A stretch of 64,000 nucleotides of DNA, from assembly GCA_938091335.1 (NCBI GenBank), contig CALLJG010000002.1, forward strand, positions 36,435-100,434. Reading direction: 5' to 3'. The notes beneath the pieces are model-generated. The model was not told the DNA's origin and ran no database searches. It saw only the letters and a list, made by a program, of their open reading frames with translations. Below are positions 52,352-64,000 of the stretch, in pieces. The DNA comes from an uncultured Thermodesulfobacterium sp. Its GTDB lineage: Bacteria; Desulfobacterota; Thermodesulfobacteria; Thermodesulfobacteriales; Thermodesulfobacteriaceae. The position numbers were made by a program, and so were the translations under genes. Positions within the stretch are counted from its first letter, which is position 1. Every line of letters starts with the position of its first letter.

Positions 52352-55300
52352 TTATATCCAGTCTTTTTCTTCATAAATAATTCTTCCTGTGCCTGCAGGA
52401 ATTAATCTTCCTATTATTACATTTTCTTTTAATCCCCTAAGATAATCTACTTTACCTAAGATAGAAGCTTCTGTTAAAACCCTAGTAGTTTCTTGAAAGG
52501 AAGCAGATGACAACCAAGAATCGGTTAACAATGCAGCTTTAGTGATACCAAGTATTACTGGTTCAGCTACTGCAGGCCTTCCCCCAAAAGTTAAAACCCT
52601 TTCATTTTCTTCCTCAAATTTTACTTTATCTACAATTTCTCCTATCATGAAATTAGTATCTCCTACCTCTTTAATTTTAACTTTTTTAAGCATTTGTCTT
52701 ACAATCACCTCAAAATGTTTGTCATTTATTTTAACTCCCTGTAATCTATAAACTTCTTGGATTTCCTCTACTAAAAATCTTGCAACCCCCTTTAATCCTT
52801 TTACTTTCAAAATATCATGAGGATTTGGAGAGCCTTCTATTAAAGAGTCTCCTGCTTTTACTATATCTCCTTCTCTTACTACAATATGTTTACCTTTTGA
52901 GACAAAATATTCTTGCGATTCTCCTATTTCTGGTTGAATCACTATTTTTTTCTTACCTCTTACTTCTTTTTCAAAAACCACTTTTCCGTCAATTTCACTA
53001 ATAATAGCATATTCTTTAGGCTTACGAGCTTCAAAAAGATCCGTCACCTTAGGCAATCCTCCAGTAATATCTTTAGCTTTAAGGGTTTCTCTAGGAATTC
53101 TTGCTATCACATCTCCTGCGTATACATAATCTCCTTCTTGAACACTAATTATAGCTCCTACTGGAAGTTCATAACGTGCCTTACCTCTTCCCTGTGGAAG
53201 ATCTTTAGTTCGTCCTTTTTCATCTTTAAGTGAAATCCTAGGGCGATAATCTGTGAGTTTATAATCTCTTACAATTATACTAATTCTTCCAGTAGTTGGA
53301 TCAGTTTTTTCATCCACTGTGACTCCATCAATGATATCTCCAAATTTAACTCTACCATCTATTTCTGCAATAATAGGAGTAGTATAAGGATCCCATTCTA
53401 CTAATAAAACCCCTGGTTTAACTTCTTGCCCTTCCTCTACTTTTATTTTTGCTCCATAAATAACTGGATATCTTTCCAATATTCTTCCATCATGACCTTC
53501 TATAGCTATTTCGCCTTGTCTATTCAAAGCAATTAAGCTTCCATCATTTTTTCTTACTAATCTCAAATTAAAAAATCTAACCTTACCTTGTACTTGAGCT
53601 CTATGCTCACTTTGCTCTAAAGCCTTTCCTACAGCACCACCTATATGAAAAGTTCTCATAGTGAGCTGCGTTCCAGGTTCTCCAATAGATTGAGCAGCTA
53701 TTATACCTACAGCTTCTCCTATTTCTACTAATCTTCCTGTTGCAAGATCTCTTCCATAACATTTTCTACATACTCCATGTTTTGCCTCACAAGTAAGAAC
53801 TGACCGAATAACCACTTTTTCGATACCTGCATCTTTTAGTTTTTTTACAGTATACTCATCTATTTCTTCATTAGCTTTTACTAATATTTCTCCAGTCAAT
53901 GGATCAACAATATCTTCAAGAGCTACTCTCCCTAAAACTCTATCCCAAACAGGTTCTATAATTTCACCAGCTTCAATAAGATGAGTAATCTCTATTCCGT
54001 CAATGCTTCCACAATCTTCTTCGGTAACCATACAGTCTTGAGCAACATCTATTAATTTCCGAGTTAAATACCCTGCATTAGCAGTTTTTAAAGCTGTATC
54101 TGCTAATCCTTTACGAGCTCCGTGGGTCGAAACAAAATATTCTATCACTGAAAGTCCTTCTCTAAAATTGCTTTTAATAGGAGTTTCAATAATTTCTCCA
54201 GAAGGTTTAGCCATAAGCCCTCTCATCCCAGCAAGTTGTCTGATTTGATCTTTGGAACCACGAGCACCAGAAAAAGCCATCATATATACTGGATTAAAGC
54301 TCGGTCCTTCTATTTTTTCACCATTAAGCCCAATATATTCCTTCTTTTCCATCTCTTTTATCATTTCCTCTGTAACTTTCTCAGTTGCGTTAGCCCATAT
54401 ATCAACTGCTTTATTATACCTTTCACTTTCAGTAATAAGACCATCTCTGTATTGTTGCCAAATCTCTGCGATCTTTTTTTCCGCATATTCTATAATTTCA
54501 GCCTTTTTCTTAGGAATAGTTAAATAATCTATACTTATAGAAAGGGCTGCTTCTGTAGCTTGTGTAAATCCTAAATCTTTTAATCTATCTGCAAAAATTA
54601 CAGTCTTTTTCAATCCAACTTTATGATAAGAAAGATTTATTAATTTTTGTAATTCCTTTTTAGTTAGAGGCTTATTATATTCTTCAAAATCTATTTCTTC
54701 AGGAACAATGGTAGAAAAAATTACTCTTCCTACAGTAGTCTCAATTAACTTACCATTCATTTTAACTTTAATTCTGGCATGTAAATCCACAGCGCCTGTC
54801 TGATAAGCTAAAATCACTTCATCTTTATCTTTAAAAATCTTATTTTCCCCTTTTACAAAGGGCTTTTCTAAGGTCATATAAAATAAGCCTAATACCATAT
54901 CTTGAGTAGGATATACAATAGGAATTCCATTAGCAGGAAGAAGAATATTATTTGTGGAAAGTATTAATACCCTATTTTCAATTTGAGCTTCTATTGAAAG
55001 AGGAACATGAACTGCCATCTGATCTCCATCAAAATCTGCATTGTACGCTACACAAACTAATGGATGTAACTGAATTGCTTTGGTATCAATCAATACAGGT
55101 TCAAAAGCTTGTATACCTAATCTATGAAGTGTAGGAGCACGATTCAACATAATAGGATATTCCTTAACAATTTCTTCTAAAGCATCCCATACAACAGAAT
55201 GTTCTTCCTCTACCAATCTTTTAGCTGTTTTTATATTAGTAGCATATCCCTTTTTTTCGAGCCATCCATAAATATAAGGTTTAAAAAGTTCAAGAGCCAT

Positions 55301-56413
55301 TTTTTTTGGAAGACCGCATTGATGCATCCTTAACTCTGGCCCGGCTACTATTACTGATCTTCCAGAAAAATCAACCCTTTTTCCTAATAAATTTTGTCTA
55401 AATCTTCCTTGTTTACCCTTTAATGCATCTGATAAACTTTTAAGTGGTCTTCTATTAGGACCCGTAACAGGTCTTCCTCGCCTTCCATTATCAAAAAGAG
55501 CATCTACTGCTTCTTGAAGCATTCTTTTTTCATTTTTTAAAATTATTTCAGGAGCATCAAGCTCTATAAGTTTTTTAAGCCTCATATTTCTATTAATAAC
55601 TCTTCTATATAAATCATTAAGATCTGAAGTAGCAAACCTTCCTCCTTCTAAAGGTACTAAAGGTCTTAATTCAGGAGGAATAACAGGTATTACTTTTAAA
55701 ATCATCCATTCTGGTCTATTACCAGATTGTTTAAATGCTCTGACTAAGTGTAAACACTTACCTAATTTTTTCTTTCTTGCCTCACTTTGTGTAGATTGCA
55801 TTTCTAAAGTTATTTCCTGAATCAATCTGTCTAAATCTAAAGAACTTAATAACTCATAAATTGCTTCTGCTCCTGTATTAATAACTATTTTGTCTCCATA
55901 TTGTTCTTTTAAAATATGATACTTTTCTTCAGTCAAAATAGTACCAATAGGATATTCTTCTATCTGACTTTTGGTTACTACATATTTTTCTAGATAAAGT
56001 ATAGATTCAACTTCTTTTAGAGTCATATTAATAATAAGCGCTATTTTACTTGGAATACTTCTTAAATACCAAATATGGGCAACAGGAGAAGCAAGTTCAA
56101 TATGTCCCATTCTTTCTCTTCTAACTTTACTCTGGATAACTTCAACTCCGCATTTTTCACAAATTACTCCTCTATGTTTCATTCCTTTATATTTTCCACA
56201 TAAACATTCAAAATCTCTAACAGGACCAAAAATTTTGGCACAGAAAAGCCCATCTTTCTCAGGCTTTAAAGTTCTATAATTTATTGTCTCTGGCTTTTTT
56301 ACTTCTCCATAACTCCATTCTCTTATCTTTTCAGGAGAGGCTATCCCTATTTTTATAGCTCTAATTTTCATTAAATCTTTTGGTTTTTCTAAAATTGCTA
56401 AAAGTTCCTTCAT
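52352..56413 (-). CDS. rpoC: RNA polymerase subunit beta'
   Basis: The catalytic beta' subunit, 1,353 residues. It has the N-terminal zinc site ([20 protein letters not shown], four cysteines), [16 protein letters not shown], and the magnesium-binding [12 protein letters not shown]. The second zinc site is visible in [17 protein letters not shown], and FHIGGA near [20 protein letters not shown] is the trigger-loop region. It lies 13 bases after rpoB. No intein or split point was seen. Confidence 0.98.
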   Translation of the reverse strand: MKELLAILEKPKDLMKIRAIKIGIASPEKIREWSYGEVKKPETINYRTLKPEKDGLFCAKIFGPVRDFECLCGKYKGMKHRGVICEKCGVEVIQSKVRRERMGHIELASPVAHIWYLRSIPSKIALIINMTLKEVESILYLEKYVVTKSQIEEYPIGTILTEEKYHILKEQYGDKIVINTGAEAIYELLSSLDLDRLIQEITLEMQSTQSEARKKKLGKCLHLVRAFKQSGNRPEWMILKVIPVIPPELRPLVPLEGGRFATSDLNDLYRRVINRNMRLKKLIELDAPEIILKNEKRMLQEAVDALFDNGRRGRPVTGPNRRPLKSLSDALKGKQGRFRQNLLGKRVDFSGRSVIVAGPELRMHQCGLPKKMALELFKPYIYGWLEKKGYATNIKTAKRLVEEEHSVVWDALEEIVKEYPIMLNRAPTLHRLGIQAFEPVLIDTKAIQLHPLVCVAYNADFDGDQMAVHVPLSIEAQIENRVLILSTNNILLPANGIPIVYPTQDMVLGLFYMTLEKPFVKGENKIFKDKDEVILAYQTGAVDLHARIKVKMNGKLIETTVGRVIFSTIVPEEIDFEEYNKPLTKKELQKLINLSYHKVGLKKTVIFADRLKDLGFTQATEAALSISIDYLTIPKKKAEIIEYAEKKIAEIWQQYRDGLITESERYNKAVDIWANATEKVTEEMIKEMEKKEYIGLNGEKIEGPSFNPVYMMAFSGARGSKDQIRQLAGMRGLMAKPSGEIIETPIKSNFREGLSVIEYFVSTHGARKGLADTALKTANAGYLTRKLIDVAQDCMVTEEDCGSIDGIEITHLIEAGEIIEPVWDRVLGRVALEDIVDPLTGEILVKANEEIDEYTVKKLKDAGIEKVVIRSVLTCEAKHGVCRKCYGRDLATGRLVEIGEAVGIIAAQSIGEPGTQLTMRTFHIGGAVGKALEQSEHRAQVQGKVRFFNLRLVRKNDGSLIALNRQGEIAIEGHDGRILERYPVIYGAKIKVEEGQEVKPGVLLVEWDPYTTPIIAEIDGRVKFGDIIDGVTVDEKTDPTTGRISIIVRDYKLTDYRPRISLKDEKGRTKDLPQGRGKARYELPVGAIISVQEGDYVYAGDVIARIPRETLKAKDITGGLPKVTDLFEARKPKEYAIISEIDGKVVFEKEVRGKKKIVIQPEIGESQEYFVSKGKHIVVREGDIVKAGDSLIEGSPNPHDILKVKGLKGVARFLVEEIQEVYRLQGVKINDKHFEVIVRQMLKKVKIKEVGDTNFMIGEIVDKVKFEEENERVLTFGGRPAVAEPVILGITKAALLTDSWLSSASFQETTRVLTEASILGKVDYLRGLKENVIIGRLIPAGTGRIIYEEKDWI

Positions 56414-56426
56414 TTATTTATCCCCC

Positions 56427-59400
56427 CTATTCTTCTATCAATTCTACATCTAAACAAAGCCCCTGTAATTCCTTAGTTAACACCCTAAAACTTTCTGGCA
56501 TTCCTCCCTCTAAGAAATTTCTGCCTTTTATCAGTTTCTCATACATTTTGGTTCTTCCTTCCACATCGTCACTTTTAACAGTAAGAAATTCGTGAAGTGT
56601 ATAAGCAGCACCATAAGCCTCTATAGCCCAAACCTCCATTTCTCCCAATCTTTGTCCACCAAACTGAGATTTACCTCCTAATGGTTGTTGAGTAATTAAA
56701 GAATATGGACCTGTAGAACGAGCATGAATCTTATCATCTACTAAATGGTGAAGTTTAAGCATGTACATGTAACCTACAGTAACAGGTTCTTTAAATGGCT
56801 CTCCTGTCATTCCATTATAAAGTATAGTTGTCCCGTTTGTATTTAATCCAGCAAGTCTTAACCATTTTTTAATCTCCTCCTCCTTAGCCCCTGCAAAAAC
56901 AGGTGTAATTACATAAATTCCATCCATAAAACCTTTTACTAATTCTATTATCTCATCTTCACTTTTTCCCTCCACCAATCTTTCATATTCTTCTTCACTG
57001 AAAATCTCTTTTAAAAGGGTTTTTATACTTTCTACTTGATAAACTTCTAAAAGTTTAGAAAGTTTTTTACCTAATTCCTTACAAGCCCATCCTAAATGAG
57101 TTTCCAAAAGCTGCCCTACATTCATACGAGATGGAACTCCCAATGGAGAAAGAATTATATCTATAGGAGTACCATCAGGTAAATAGGGCATATCTTCTAT
57201 AGGAACTACCTTAGAAATAACTCCTTTGTTACCATGCCTTCCAGCCATTTTATCTCCTGGCTGAAGTTTCCTTTTCATAGCTATATATACTTTTACTATC
57301 TTTAAAACCCCTGGTGGAAGCTCATCTCCTTTTTTAACTTTATTTATTTTAACTTCATATTCCTCAACAATCTCCTTTCTTTTTTTTTCAAAAGCATCTA
57401 AAAGCTCTGAAACTATCTCTTTTTTTGATTGAGGTACCACTTCTTTTAATTTCAAAAGAATTGAAGCAGGAATAGAATTTAAAAGTTCAAAAGTAAATTC
57501 TGTTTTTTTCTTAATATATATTTCTCCTTCTTTTTCTAAATTCTTAACAGCTTTTTCTCCTGCTAAAACTTTAGATAGATTAATAACTAAATCTCTTTTT
57601 AAAATCTCTAAAATATCTGCTTGATTTCTTAATAATTTAGCAATTGCCTCATTTTCTTTTTGTTTGGCTCTTATATCTTTTTCCAAACCTTTTCTAGTAA
57701 AAATTTTTGTATCTATTACAATACCCTCAATACCTGCAGGTACTCTTAAAGATGTATCTTTAACATCCCTTGCTTTTTCTCCAAAAATGGCTCTCAAAAG
57801 TTTTTCTTCAGGAGTAAGTGAAGTTTCTCCTTTTGGAGTTACTTTACCTACTAAAATATCTCCTGGTTTCACATAGCTTCCTATCTTAATAATTCCGCTT
57901 TCATCTAAATTAGCAATTAATTCTTCACTTACATTAGGTAGGTCTCTCGTAATTTCTTCTCTTCCTAACTTGGTTTCTCTTGCTATGCATTCTAGTTCTT
58001 CAATATGAATAGATGTAAAAACATCATCTTTTACTAACCTTTCTGAAATTATAATTGAATCTTCAAAATTATAACCTTTCCAAGGCATAAAAGCTACTAA
58101 AACATCTTTCCCCAAAGCTAATTCTCCATACTCCATAGATGGACCATCTGCTAAAATATCCCCCTTTTTTATCCTTTGTCCAGGTTTTACCACCGGTCTT
58201 TGATTAAAGGTAGTATTTTGATTTGACCTTCTCCATTTTACAAGTTCATATATTTTAATATCTGAAAATTTTCCATCTTTTTTTTCATACCTTACTACAA
58301 TCCTTGTATTATCTACATCTTCTATTACTCCGTCTTTTTCAGCTATTAAAAGATAACCAGAATTTAAAGCTACTGATTTTTCCATTCCAGAACCAATAAG
58401 AGGAGCTTTAGGATTTAATAAAGGTACAGCTTGTCTTTGCATGTTAGAACCCATAAGAGCACGATTGGCATCATCATGTTCTAAAAAAGGAATAAGAGAA
58501 CTTGACACACTTACAACTTGAGCAGGAAATAGGTCAACTAAATCTACTTCCTCTCTATGAGCAATAATAAATTCCCCATTTTTTCTGGCAGGTACATATT
58601 CATCTATTATATTCCCTTCTTTATCAATTCTAATACTTGATTGAGCAATAACTAAATCCTTTTCTTCAGCAGCATTTAAATATATAATTTGATCAGTTAT
58701 TTTACCCTTTTTTACCAATCTATAAGGAGTTTCTAAAAAACCATAAGGGTTTGTTTGAGCATAAGTGGTAGGTGAAACAATAAGTCCAATATTTGGTCCT
58801 TCAGGTGTTTCAATAGGGCAAATTCTTCCATAATGGCTAGGATGTACATCTCTTACCTCAAAACCTGCTCTTTCTCTCGTTAATCCACCTGGACCAAGTG
58901 CAGATAATCTTCTTTTATGAGTAATCATAGAAAGAACATTAGTTTGATCCATAAACTGAGATAATTGACCTTGCGCAAAAAATTCTTTAACTGCAGCTAT
59001 TACAGGTTTACTATTAATAAGATCCGCAGGAGTTAACCCTTCTATTTCTTGAAGTTGTAGCTTTTCTTTTATAATTCTTTCCATTCTCATCAAACCAATT
59101 AAAAATTGGTTTTCTACTAGTTCTCCAACTGACCTAATTCTTCTGTTAGCTAAACTATCTATATCATCTCCCTCCTCTTCATTTTCTCTCATCCTAATAA
59201 GTTCCTTTAAAATAGCAATCACATCCTCTAAAGTAAGAACTCTCTGAGTAATAGGAATATCTAAATTTAGTCTTAAATTTATTTTATACCTTCCTATTTC
59301 AGAAATATCATAGGTAGCAGGATCAAAAAATAAAGATCTAAAGTAAGCCTCTGCTACTTCTAAAGTTACAGGATTTGAAGGTCTCATTTTTTTATAAATT

Positions 59401-60506
59401 TCTATTAAAGCTTCTTCTCTATTTTTTATTTTATCAGCTTTTAAGCTGTCTCTCAAAGAAGAAGTATATCGATGAGTATCCATAAAAAGTACTTCAATTT
59501 CTTTTATATTTTTCTCTCTCAAAAGTTTTAATTTTTCTTCAGTAATTTCTTCATTAATTTCAATTAATATTTCTCCTGTTTCTGAATCAACCACCTCTTT
59601 AGCACAGGCTTTGCCTATTATAATTTCATCAGAAAACTTTAATACTTTCAATCCAGCTTGTTTAATCTTTTTAATCACTCCTGCACTTATTACTTTTCCT
59701 TTTTTAACAAAAATCTCTTTAGTTTCAGGATGAACAATATCTATTAACGCTTTTTGTCCAATTAATAACTCATAATCTATTTCTTTTTCTACTCCATCTT
59801 CTAAAATTCTATACCTTTCAGTAGGATAAAATAAAGAAAGAATTTGCTCATCATTTAATCCCAGAGCTTTCAAAAACACAGTAGCAGGTATATTTTTTCT
59901 TTTATCAATTCTTACTAAGAATCTTCCCTTGTAGTCATATATGAAATCTAACCAAGGTCCCTTTACTGGAATAACTCTTCCAATATAAGTTAATTTTCCT
60001 GCTTTAGCATGTGTTTTATCTTTCTCAAAAATTACTCCAGGAGATCTTTGAATCTGATTCACTACAGCTCTCTCTGTTCCATTTATTATAAATCTTCCAT
60101 CTTCAGTCATCATAGGAATATTGCCAAAATAAATTTCTTGTTCTTTTATATCTTTAATACTTTTTATTCCTGTATCAGGATCAACATCATAAGTAACTAA
60201 TCTAACTCTTAGTTTCATAGGTGCTTCATAAGTTAAACCTTTTTCCTTTGCTTCATCAGGATTATATTCAGGAGATAAAATTTTATAATCTAAATATTCT
60301 AAAAATGCAGTCTCAGAATAGTCTTTAATGGGAAAAATACTTAAAAAACACCTATGAATTCCTATTTCTTGTCTTCTATCAGCAGGAGTATTTGATTGAA
60401 GAAATCTATTATAAGATTCTTTAGGAATTTTTAAAAGATCTGGTAGATCTTGAATTTGCTTTATTTTAGCAAAATTTTTTCTTATTCTTGGTGTATAATT
60501 AAACAT
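56427..60506 (-). CDS. rpoB: RNA polymerase subunit beta
   Basis: The catalytic beta subunit, 1,359 residues. Visible parts are the rifampicin-binding region [20 protein letters not shown] with [33 protein letters not shown], and the C-terminal [20 protein letters not shown] and [18 protein letters not shown]. No rifampicin-type substitution is obvious in this cluster. It follows rplL by about 40 bases and precedes rpoC directly. Confidence 0.98.
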   Translation of the reverse strand: MFNYTPRIRKNFAKIKQIQDLPDLLKIPKESYNRFLQSNTPADRRQEIGIHRCFLSIFPIKDYSETAFLEYLDYKILSPEYNPDEAKEKGLTYEAPMKLRVRLVTYDVDPDTGIKSIKDIKEQEIYFGNIPMMTEDGRFIINGTERAVVNQIQRSPGVIFEKDKTHAKAGKLTYIGRVIPVKGPWLDFIYDYKGRFLVRIDKRKNIPATVFLKALGLNDEQILSLFYPTERYRILEDGVEKEIDYELLIGQKALIDIVHPETKEIFVKKGKVISAGVIKKIKQAGLKVLKFSDEIIIGKACAKEVVDSETGEILIEINEEITEEKLKLLREKNIKEIEVLFMDTHRYTSSLRDSLKADKIKNREEALIEIYKKMRPSNPVTLEVAEAYFRSLFFDPATYDISEIGRYKINLRLNLDIPITQRVLTLEDVIAILKELIRMRENEEEGDDIDSLANRRIRSVGELVENQFLIGLMRMERIIKEKLQLQEIEGLTPADLINSKPVIAAVKEFFAQGQLSQFMDQTNVLSMITHKRRLSALGPGGLTRERAGFEVRDVHPSHYGRICPIETPEGPNIGLIVSPTTYAQTNPYGFLETPYRLVKKGKITDQIIYLNAAEEKDLVIAQSSIRIDKEGNIIDEYVPARKNGEFIIAHREEVDLVDLFPAQVVSVSSSLIPFLEHDDANRALMGSNMQRQAVPLLNPKAPLIGSGMEKSVALNSGYLLIAEKDGVIEDVDNTRIVVRYEKKDGKFSDIKIYELVKWRRSNQNTTFNQRPVVKPGQRIKKGDILADGPSMEYGELALGKDVLVAFMPWKGYNFEDSIIISERLVKDDVFTSIHIEELECIARETKLGREEITRDLPNVSEELIANLDESGIIKIGSYVKPGDILVGKVTPKGETSLTPEEKLLRAIFGEKARDVKDTSLRVPAGIEGIVIDTKIFTRKGLEKDIRAKQKENEAIAKLLRNQADILEILKRDLVINLSKVLAGEKAVKNLEKEGEIYIKKKTEFTFELLNSIPASILLKLKEVVPQSKKEIVSELLDAFEKKRKEIVEEYEVKINKVKKGDELPPGVLKIVKVYIAMKRKLQPGDKMAGRHGNKGVISKVVPIEDMPYLPDGTPIDIILSPLGVPSRMNVGQLLETHLGWACKELGKKLSKLLEVYQVESIKTLLKEIFSEEEYERLVEGKSEDEIIELVKGFMDGIYVITPVFAGAKEEEIKKWLRLAGLNTNGTTILYNGMTGEPFKEPVTVGYMYMLKLHHLVDDKIHARSTGPYSLITQQPLGGKSQFGGQRLGEMEVWAIEAYGAAYTLHEFLTVKSDDVEGRTKMYEKLIKGRNFLEGGMPESFRVLTKELQGLCLDVELIEE

Positions 60507-60545
60507 TTCTTACAACTTCCCCCCTTAAAATATATTATAAAAAAT

Positions 60546-60938
60546 TTATTTAATTTCTACCTTTGCTCCTGCTTCTTCTAACTTTTTCTTAATATTTTGA
60601 GCTTCTTCTTTGGAAATCCCTGTCTTAACAGGTTTAGGAACTGATTCTACAAGTTCTTTAGCCTCCTTTAATCCCAACCCTGTTATTTCTCTTACTACTT
60701 TGATGACATTTATTTTGTTTGATCCAACCTCAGTCAATATTACATCAAACTCTACTTTTTCTTCTTCCGCAGGAACTGCTTCACTAATACTTGCTTGAGG
60801 TGTAGCACTCATTACTGCTGCAACAGGAGCTGCAGCAGTAACTCCAAATTTTTCCTCTAACTCCTTAATAAACTGAGCTAATTCTAAAACACTCATATTA
60901 GCAATAAATTCAATCACCTCTTCTTTTGTCACTGGCAT
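60546..60938 (-). CDS. rplL: 50S ribosomal protein L7/L12
   Basis: Stalk protein that recruits translation factors. The 130 residues show the N-terminal dimerisation helix region, an alanine-rich hinge ([13 protein letters not shown]), and the C-terminal domain [20 protein letters not shown], with [19 protein letters not shown]. It lies 13 bases after rplJ, with rpoB after it. Confidence 0.97.
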   Translation of the reverse strand: MPVTKEEVIEFIANMSVLELAQFIKELEEKFGVTAAAPVAAVMSATPQASISEAVPAEEEKVEFDVILTEVGSNKINVIKVVREITGLGLKEAKELVESVPKPVKTGISKEEAQNIKKKLEEAGAKVEIK

Positions 60939-60951
60939 TTTTACCCTCCTT

Positions 60952-61479
60952 TTATTTTGATTTTGATTTTTTATCTTCTATAGCTTTAAGCACATATAAA
61001 AAGTTTTTTATAATATTAGAGAGAACACCAATAAAATTAGCAATAGGTGTCTGTAAAGTACCAAGCATTTGAGCTATAAGGATATGTTTTGGAGGCAATT
61101 TTACTAAATCTTCCATAGCTTCTGCTTTAAAACCTTTTCCTTCGATAACAAAACCTTTTAATTTTAAAGAGGAATGAGCTTTAATAAAATTATTTAAAAC
61201 TTTAGCTAATTCTACTGGATCTTGATAAGCAATTATTAAAGCAGTTGGTCCCTCTATATATTCATTTAATATCTGAACTGGTGTTTGTTGAGAAGCTATT
61301 TTAATTAAACTATTCTTCACCACCCTGAATTCTCCTCCTCTTTCTCTTATCAATCTTCTAATTTCATTACTTTCTGCAACTGTAAAACCATTAAAAGTGG
61401 TTACAAATATACCTTGAGAATTAAGCAACTTTTCTTTTAAATTTTTAACAATCTCTACCTTTTTACTCTTGGTAAGCAA
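60952..61479 (-). CDS. rplJ: 50S ribosomal protein L10
   Basis: Base of the L7/L12 stalk and, in many bacteria, the repressor of its own operon. The 175-residue length and motifs [32 protein letters not shown] and [20 protein letters not shown] are typical. The ATG or TTG start sits after GGAGGTTAAATT; the start codon here appears to be TTG at 61479 (MLTKSKK). The 5' leader folds into a conserved L10-type structure (see that entry). Confidence 0.95.
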   Translation of the reverse strand: MLTKSKKVEIVKNLKEKLLNSQGIFVTTFNGFTVAESNEIRRLIRERGGEFRVVKNSLIKIASQQTPVQILNEYIEGPTALIIAYQDPVELAKVLNNFIKAHSSLKLKGFVIEGKGFKAEAMEDLVKLPPKHILIAQMLGTLQTPIANFIGVLSNIIKNFLYVLKAIEDKKSKSK

Positions 61480-61516
61480 ATTTAACCTCCTTTACTATTT
61501 TTTGAAAGGGTCTCCT

Positions 61517-61620
61517 CTTTGCCTCTAAGTAGGCTGGGTTTAACCCATTTAAGCCTTTTTAAGACACCTACTTGTCTTAGGCCCCAAGAGTAACCCTTCT
61601 TTTGAGGGATCTCAAGGGGC
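61517..61620 (-). promoter_or_regulatory. L10 leader (autoregulatory mRNA structure upstream of rplJ)
   Basis: The rplA-rplJ gap carries several base-paired elements on the minus strand, as in the ribosomal protein L10 leader family. GCCCC/GGGGC closes a hairpin at 61581-61620 with an inner CCCT/AGGG stem. AAGACA/TGTCTT pairs at 61561-61578. AGGCT.../...AGCCT with a GGGTT/AACCC-type inner stem lies at 61531-61556. The 7-base AAGTAGG in the 61567-61573 region is complementary to CCTACTT at 61527-61533, so two alternative folds, or a pseudoknot, are possible. The L10-L12 complex probably binds here to reduce translation of rplJL. Confidence 0.75.
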
Positions 61621-61630
61621 TTAAATATTA

Positions 61631-62350
61631 TCAATCTCCTGAATACTTTTGTATTAAATTTCTAACTTCATTAGGTTGTATCTTAATTCCAGGTCCCATA
61701 GTAGTAGAAATAGCAATTCCTTTTATATACTGTCCTTTAGCTGCAGGAGGTTTTGCTTTTAAAAGTGCATCAAAAAAAACTGCTAAATTTTCTAAAATCT
61801 TTTTTTCTCCAAAAGAAACCTTCCCTACTGGAACATGAACAACACCAGCTCTATCTACTCTAAAATCAATCTTTCCTGCTTTAATTTCTTTTATTGCTCT
61901 TGCTATATCAAAAGTTACAGTTCCTGTCTTTGTACTTGGCATAAGCCCACGCGGACCTAATATTTTACCAATTTTACCTAAAGCTGGCATCATATCAGGA
62001 GTTGCTACCACTTTGTCAAAATCTAACCATCCTTCTTGAATCTTTTTTATTAATTCTTCATCCCCCACATAGTCTGCTCCTGCTTCTTTAGCTTCTCTAG
62101 CTTTTTCTCCTTTAGCAAAAACTAATATCCTAACTTTTTTACCTAATCCATGTGGAAGAACTACCGAACCTCTTACTATTTGGTCAGCATGCCTTGGATC
62201 AACCCCTAAGTTAACTGCTACTTCCACAGTCTCGTCAAATCTTGTATAGGTATTTTCTAATGCAATCTTAACTGCTTCTTCAAAAGTATATCTCTTTGTC
62301 CTATCTACTTTAGCTAAAGCTGCTTTATATTTTTTCCCTCTTCTTGCCAT
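61631..62350 (-). CDS. rplA: 50S ribosomal protein L1
   Basis: Stalk protein at the ribosomal exit site, 239 residues. Family markers are [55 protein letters not shown] and [20 protein letters not shown], with [10 protein letters not shown] near the end. It follows rplK by 16 bases. Confidence 0.97.
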   Translation of the reverse strand: MARRGKKYKAALAKVDRTKRYTFEEAVKIALENTYTRFDETVEVAVNLGVDPRHADQIVRGSVVLPHGLGKKVRILVFAKGEKAREAKEAGADYVGDEELIKKIQEGWLDFDKVVATPDMMPALGKIGKILGPRGLMPSTKTGTVTFDIARAIKEIKAGKIDFRVDRAGVVHVPVGKVSFGEKKILENLAVFFDALLKAKPPAAKGQYIKGIAISTTMGPGIKIQPNEVRNLIQKYSGD

Positions 62351-62366
62351 ATTTTTTTCTCCCTCA

Positions 62367-62792
62367 TTACTCTATAATTTCTATACCCATACTTTTAGCT
62401 GTTCCTTCAATAGTTTTAATAGCTGCTTCTAAAGAACTTGCTGTTAAATCTTGCATCTTCATCCTCGCAATTTCTTCCAACTGCTTTCTTGTAATTTTTC
62501 CCACAATTTCTTTTTTTGGATTATGGGCTCCTGTTTCAATACCAGCTATTTTTTTCAAAAGCACAGAAGCAGGAGGTGTTTTAAGTTCAAAAGTAAACGA
62601 TCTGTCTGCATAAATAGTAATTACTACAGGAATAATCATTCCTTCCTGATTACGAGTTTTTTCATTAAAAGCTTTCACAAATTCCATTATGTTTACCCCA
62701 TGTTGACCTAAAGCTGGACCTACTGGAGGCGCAGGAGTTGCTTGTCCAGCAGGAAGCTGTAACTTTACTTGAGCTATTATTTTTTTAGCCAT
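62367..62792 (-). CDS. rplK: 50S ribosomal protein L11
   Basis: Forms the GTPase-associated centre with 23S rRNA. The 141 residues include [37 protein letters not shown], and the C-terminal domain with [16 protein letters not shown] and [16 protein letters not shown]. It begins after nusG with a good ribosome site (AGGAGGTATA). Confidence 0.97.
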   Translation of the reverse strand: MAKKIIAQVKLQLPAGQATPAPPVGPALGQHGVNIMEFVKAFNEKTRNQEGMIIPVVITIYADRSFTFELKTPPASVLLKKIAGIETGAHNPKKEIVGKITRKQLEEIARMKMQDLTASSLEAAIKTIEGTAKSMGIEIIE

Positions 62793-62807
62793 ATTTTCTT
62801 ATACCTC

Positions 62808-63335
62808 CTAAATTTTCTGTAAATAGGCAAACTCTATCTCAACAGGAGTTTCTCTCCCAAAAATACTTACTAAAACTTTTACTTTGCCTTTGTCAGGTTT
62901 AACCTCATCTACAATCCCTATAAAATTAGCAAAGGGACCTTCTGTTATTCTTACTCTATCTCCTTGCATAAATTGATACCTTGGTTTAGGCTTTATTTCT
63001 TCAACTACTAATTGAGAAATAAGCTTTTCAACTTCATCTGTTCTAAAAATATAAACTCTATCCCCTCCTACTATGTCAAGAACACCTTCTATTTTTTTTA
63101 TTTCCTCTTTTATTTCTTCATCTAATTCCCCAAAAATTAAAAAATAACCAGAATAAAATTTTTGCACAACCTGTTTCTCAGGAGAAAAAACACATTCTAT
63201 CTCTTTAGGAGGTGGAACAAAAATTTTCTCTATCTTATCTTTAATACCAGCTTTTTCTAATAATTTCTCAACTTCTTCCTTCACTTTTTCCTCTAAACCA
63301 GACCAAACTTGTACAGAATACCAAATTTTACTCAT
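62808..63335 (-). CDS. nusG: Transcription antitermination factor NusG
   Basis: Couples RNA polymerase to Rho and the ribosome. The 175-residue protein has the N-terminal NGN domain ([20 protein letters not shown] and [19 protein letters not shown]) and the C-terminal KOW domain ([40 protein letters not shown]). The stop of secE and the start of nusG abut, so the two are translated together. Confidence 0.96.
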   Translation of the reverse strand: MSKIWYSVQVWSGLEEKVKEEVEKLLEKAGIKDKIEKIFVPPPKEIECVFSPEKQVVQKFYSGYFLIFGELDEEIKEEIKKIEGVLDIVGGDRVYIFRTDEVEKLISQLVVEEIKPKPRYQFMQGDRVRITEGPFANFIGIVDEVKPDKGKVKVLVSIFGRETPVEIEFAYLQKI

Positions 63336-63569
63336 TTATTTCACCAAAAGAGAAATTAAAAAATTATAAATTATATCTAAAATTCCTAAATATGCACCTA
63401 TAAATAAACTAAAAGCCATAATCATTAAAGCACTAAGAAATATTTGCCTTTTTTTAGGCCAAATAATCTTTTTAGCCTCTATTTTAACCTCTTTTAAAAA
63501 TTTTACACTTTTTGTTATTAAATTTTCTGTTTTAGATATTTTAATAATCTTTGTTTCTGTTTGCTTCAT
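63336..63569 (-). CDS. secE: Preprotein translocase subunit SecE
   Basis: Small essential subunit of the SecYEG channel, 77 residues with one membrane helix near the C-terminus. The signature FLKEVKIEAKKIIWPKKRQI precedes the helix and is diagnostic. It sits between the tRNA-Trp gene and nusG, the standard arrangement. SecA, the partner ATPase, is at 21723-24491. Confidence 0.94.
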   Translation of the reverse strand: MKQTETKIIKISKTENLITKSVKFLKEVKIEAKKIIWPKKRQIFLSALMIMAFSLFIGAYLGILDIIYNFLISLLVK

Positions 63570-63591
63570 ATATTTTTCTTAAAAATGTTAA

Positions 63592-63668
63592 TGGCAGGCC
63601 AGGAGGGACTTGAACCCCCAACCTTCGGATTTGGAGTCCGATGCTCTGCCAACTTGAGCTACTGGCCT
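63592..63668 (-). tRNA. tRNA-Trp (anticodon CCA)
   Basis: A full cloverleaf reads on the minus strand from 63668 to 63592. The acceptor stem AGGCCAG pairs with CTGGCCT, the D-arm is GCTC...GAGC, the anticodon stem CGGA/TCCG holds the loop CTCCAAA with anticodon CCA, and the T-arm carries GTTCAAGTC. The discriminator is G, and the CCA tail is encoded in the DNA. Position between rpmG and secE is common in bacteria. Confidence 0.97.
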
Positions 63669-63671
63669 ACC

Positions 63672-63842
63672 TTACTTTTTAACCTCTTTATGAATAGTAT
63701 GCTTTCTATCCCAAGGACAATATTTCCTTAGTTCTAATCTATCTGGAGTATTACGCCTATTTTTTGTAGTGGTATAATTATTCCTTTTACATTCTGTACA
63801 TTGAAGATGAATAATTACTCTTGTCTCTCCTTTTTTTGCCAT
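63672..63842 (-). CDS. rpmG: 50S ribosomal protein L33
   Basis: Fifty-six residues beginning [20 protein letters not shown], then [20 protein letters not shown] and [16 protein letters not shown]. The layout is the zinc-binding L33 type: the first CxxC (C15, C18) is present, but the second pair is CPWD, with an aspartate where the fourth cysteine normally stands. It follows tuf, with a 16-base gap, and precedes tRNA-Trp. Confidence 0.93.
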   Translation of the reverse strand: MAKKGETRVIIHLQCTECKRNNYTTTKNRRNTPDRLELRKYCPWDRKHTIHKEVKK

Positions 63843-63858
63843 TTTTATCAAACCTCTT

Positions 63859-64000
63859 TTATTCTATTATTTGAGTAACCACTCCTGCTCCTACGGTTCT
63901 TCCTCCTTCTCTTATAGCAAATCTCAAACCCTCTTCCAAGGCAACTGGTTTTATTAACTCAATCTCTAATTCTATATTATCCCCAGGCATTACCATCTCT
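63859..64000 (-). CDS. tuf: Elongation factor Tu (partial, N-terminus off the window)
   Basis: The last 46 codons of EF-Tu enter from the right edge: [20 protein letters not shown], then [20 protein letters not shown] and TQIIE before TAA. This is the conserved domain 3 ending. Its place upstream of rpmG-tRNA-Trp-secE-nusG is the classical order. Confidence 0.97.
   Translation of the reverse strand, partial: EMVMPGDNIELEIELIKPVALEEGLRFAIREGGRTVGAGVVTQIIE

Noticed and set aside
52913..54527. Long open frames on the plus strand opposite rpoC (for example 54236-54523).
   Set aside because: They are antisense frames to a highly conserved gene, with compositions typical of reversed rpoC codons and no ribosome sites or family motifs.
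56427..60506. Possible intein or split in rpoB/rpoC or recA.
   Set aside because: All three read as uninterrupted family-length proteins, with contiguous conserved motifs and no intein blocks.

Overview
The window reads as ordinary chromosome from a very AT-rich, compact, anaerobic, Gram-negative and probably thermophilic bacterium. Genes abut or overlap by a few bases and are packed into long operons. There are lipopolysaccharide heptose genes (waaF-like, rfaE1), a BamD-like lipoprotein, futalosine-pathway menaquinone genes (mqnB, mqnD), a complex I without the NADH-oxidising module, and a molybdopterin reductase of the tetrathionate/selenate/arsenate type. This combination, and the base composition, suggest Thermodesulfobacteriota close to Thermodesulfobacterium. 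That placement is inference from gene content, not from a search.

Layout. 1-7275 (minus): respiratory complex I, read as ferredoxin-nuoA-B-C-D-H-I-J-K-L, with nuoL running off the left edge. 7409-14489 (minus): a ScpA-like protein, tpiA fused to a CoA-binding domain, pgk, ribH, an FtsB-like protein, an unknown secreted protein and ppsA. 14616-21544 (mostly plus): smpB, a decayed sbcC fragment, mobA, an HD-GYP response regulator, mqnB/mqnD, an orphan TolQ/ExbB, thioredoxin and bamD; yecE lies on the other strand. 21548-32429: secA, truD, a heptosyltransferase, then trpD-pmbA-eno-rfaE1-recA on the minus strand. 32545-37910 (plus): rlmE, a decayed sbcD start, then dapB, a cysteine-poor Mrp-type ATPase, a DUF364 protein, a small membrane protein, murI and argD.

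37911-45739 is the accessory part of the window. It holds a reductase module (ttrB-ttrC-ttrA-like genes, a TorD-like chaperone, moeA) that is visibly less AT-rich than its surroundings and is flanked on both sides by gene-poor DNA with broken reading frames. 45740-52348 is housekeeping: nfi, a flavin reductase, a TPR protein, a DUF1992 protein, ribD, coaE, rluD, bactofilin, an M23 peptidase and rpsO. 52352-64000 (minus) is the classic tuf-rpmG-tRNA-Trp-secE-nusG-rplK-rplA-(L10 leader)-rplJ-rplL-rpoB-rpoC block.

How parts fit together. Menaquinone made through futalosine would link complex I to the membrane reductase. MobA and MoeA serve its molybdenum cofactor and the TorD-like protein its folding. 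The most interesting points are the short N-terminal remnants of both sbcC and sbcD at two separate sites, the triosephosphate isomerase/CoA-binding fusion, the ferredoxin that heads the NuoEFG-less complex I operon, the Mrp/DUF364 pair, and the reductase island with decayed edges. No CRISPR array, transposase, prophage or clearly new defence system was seen.
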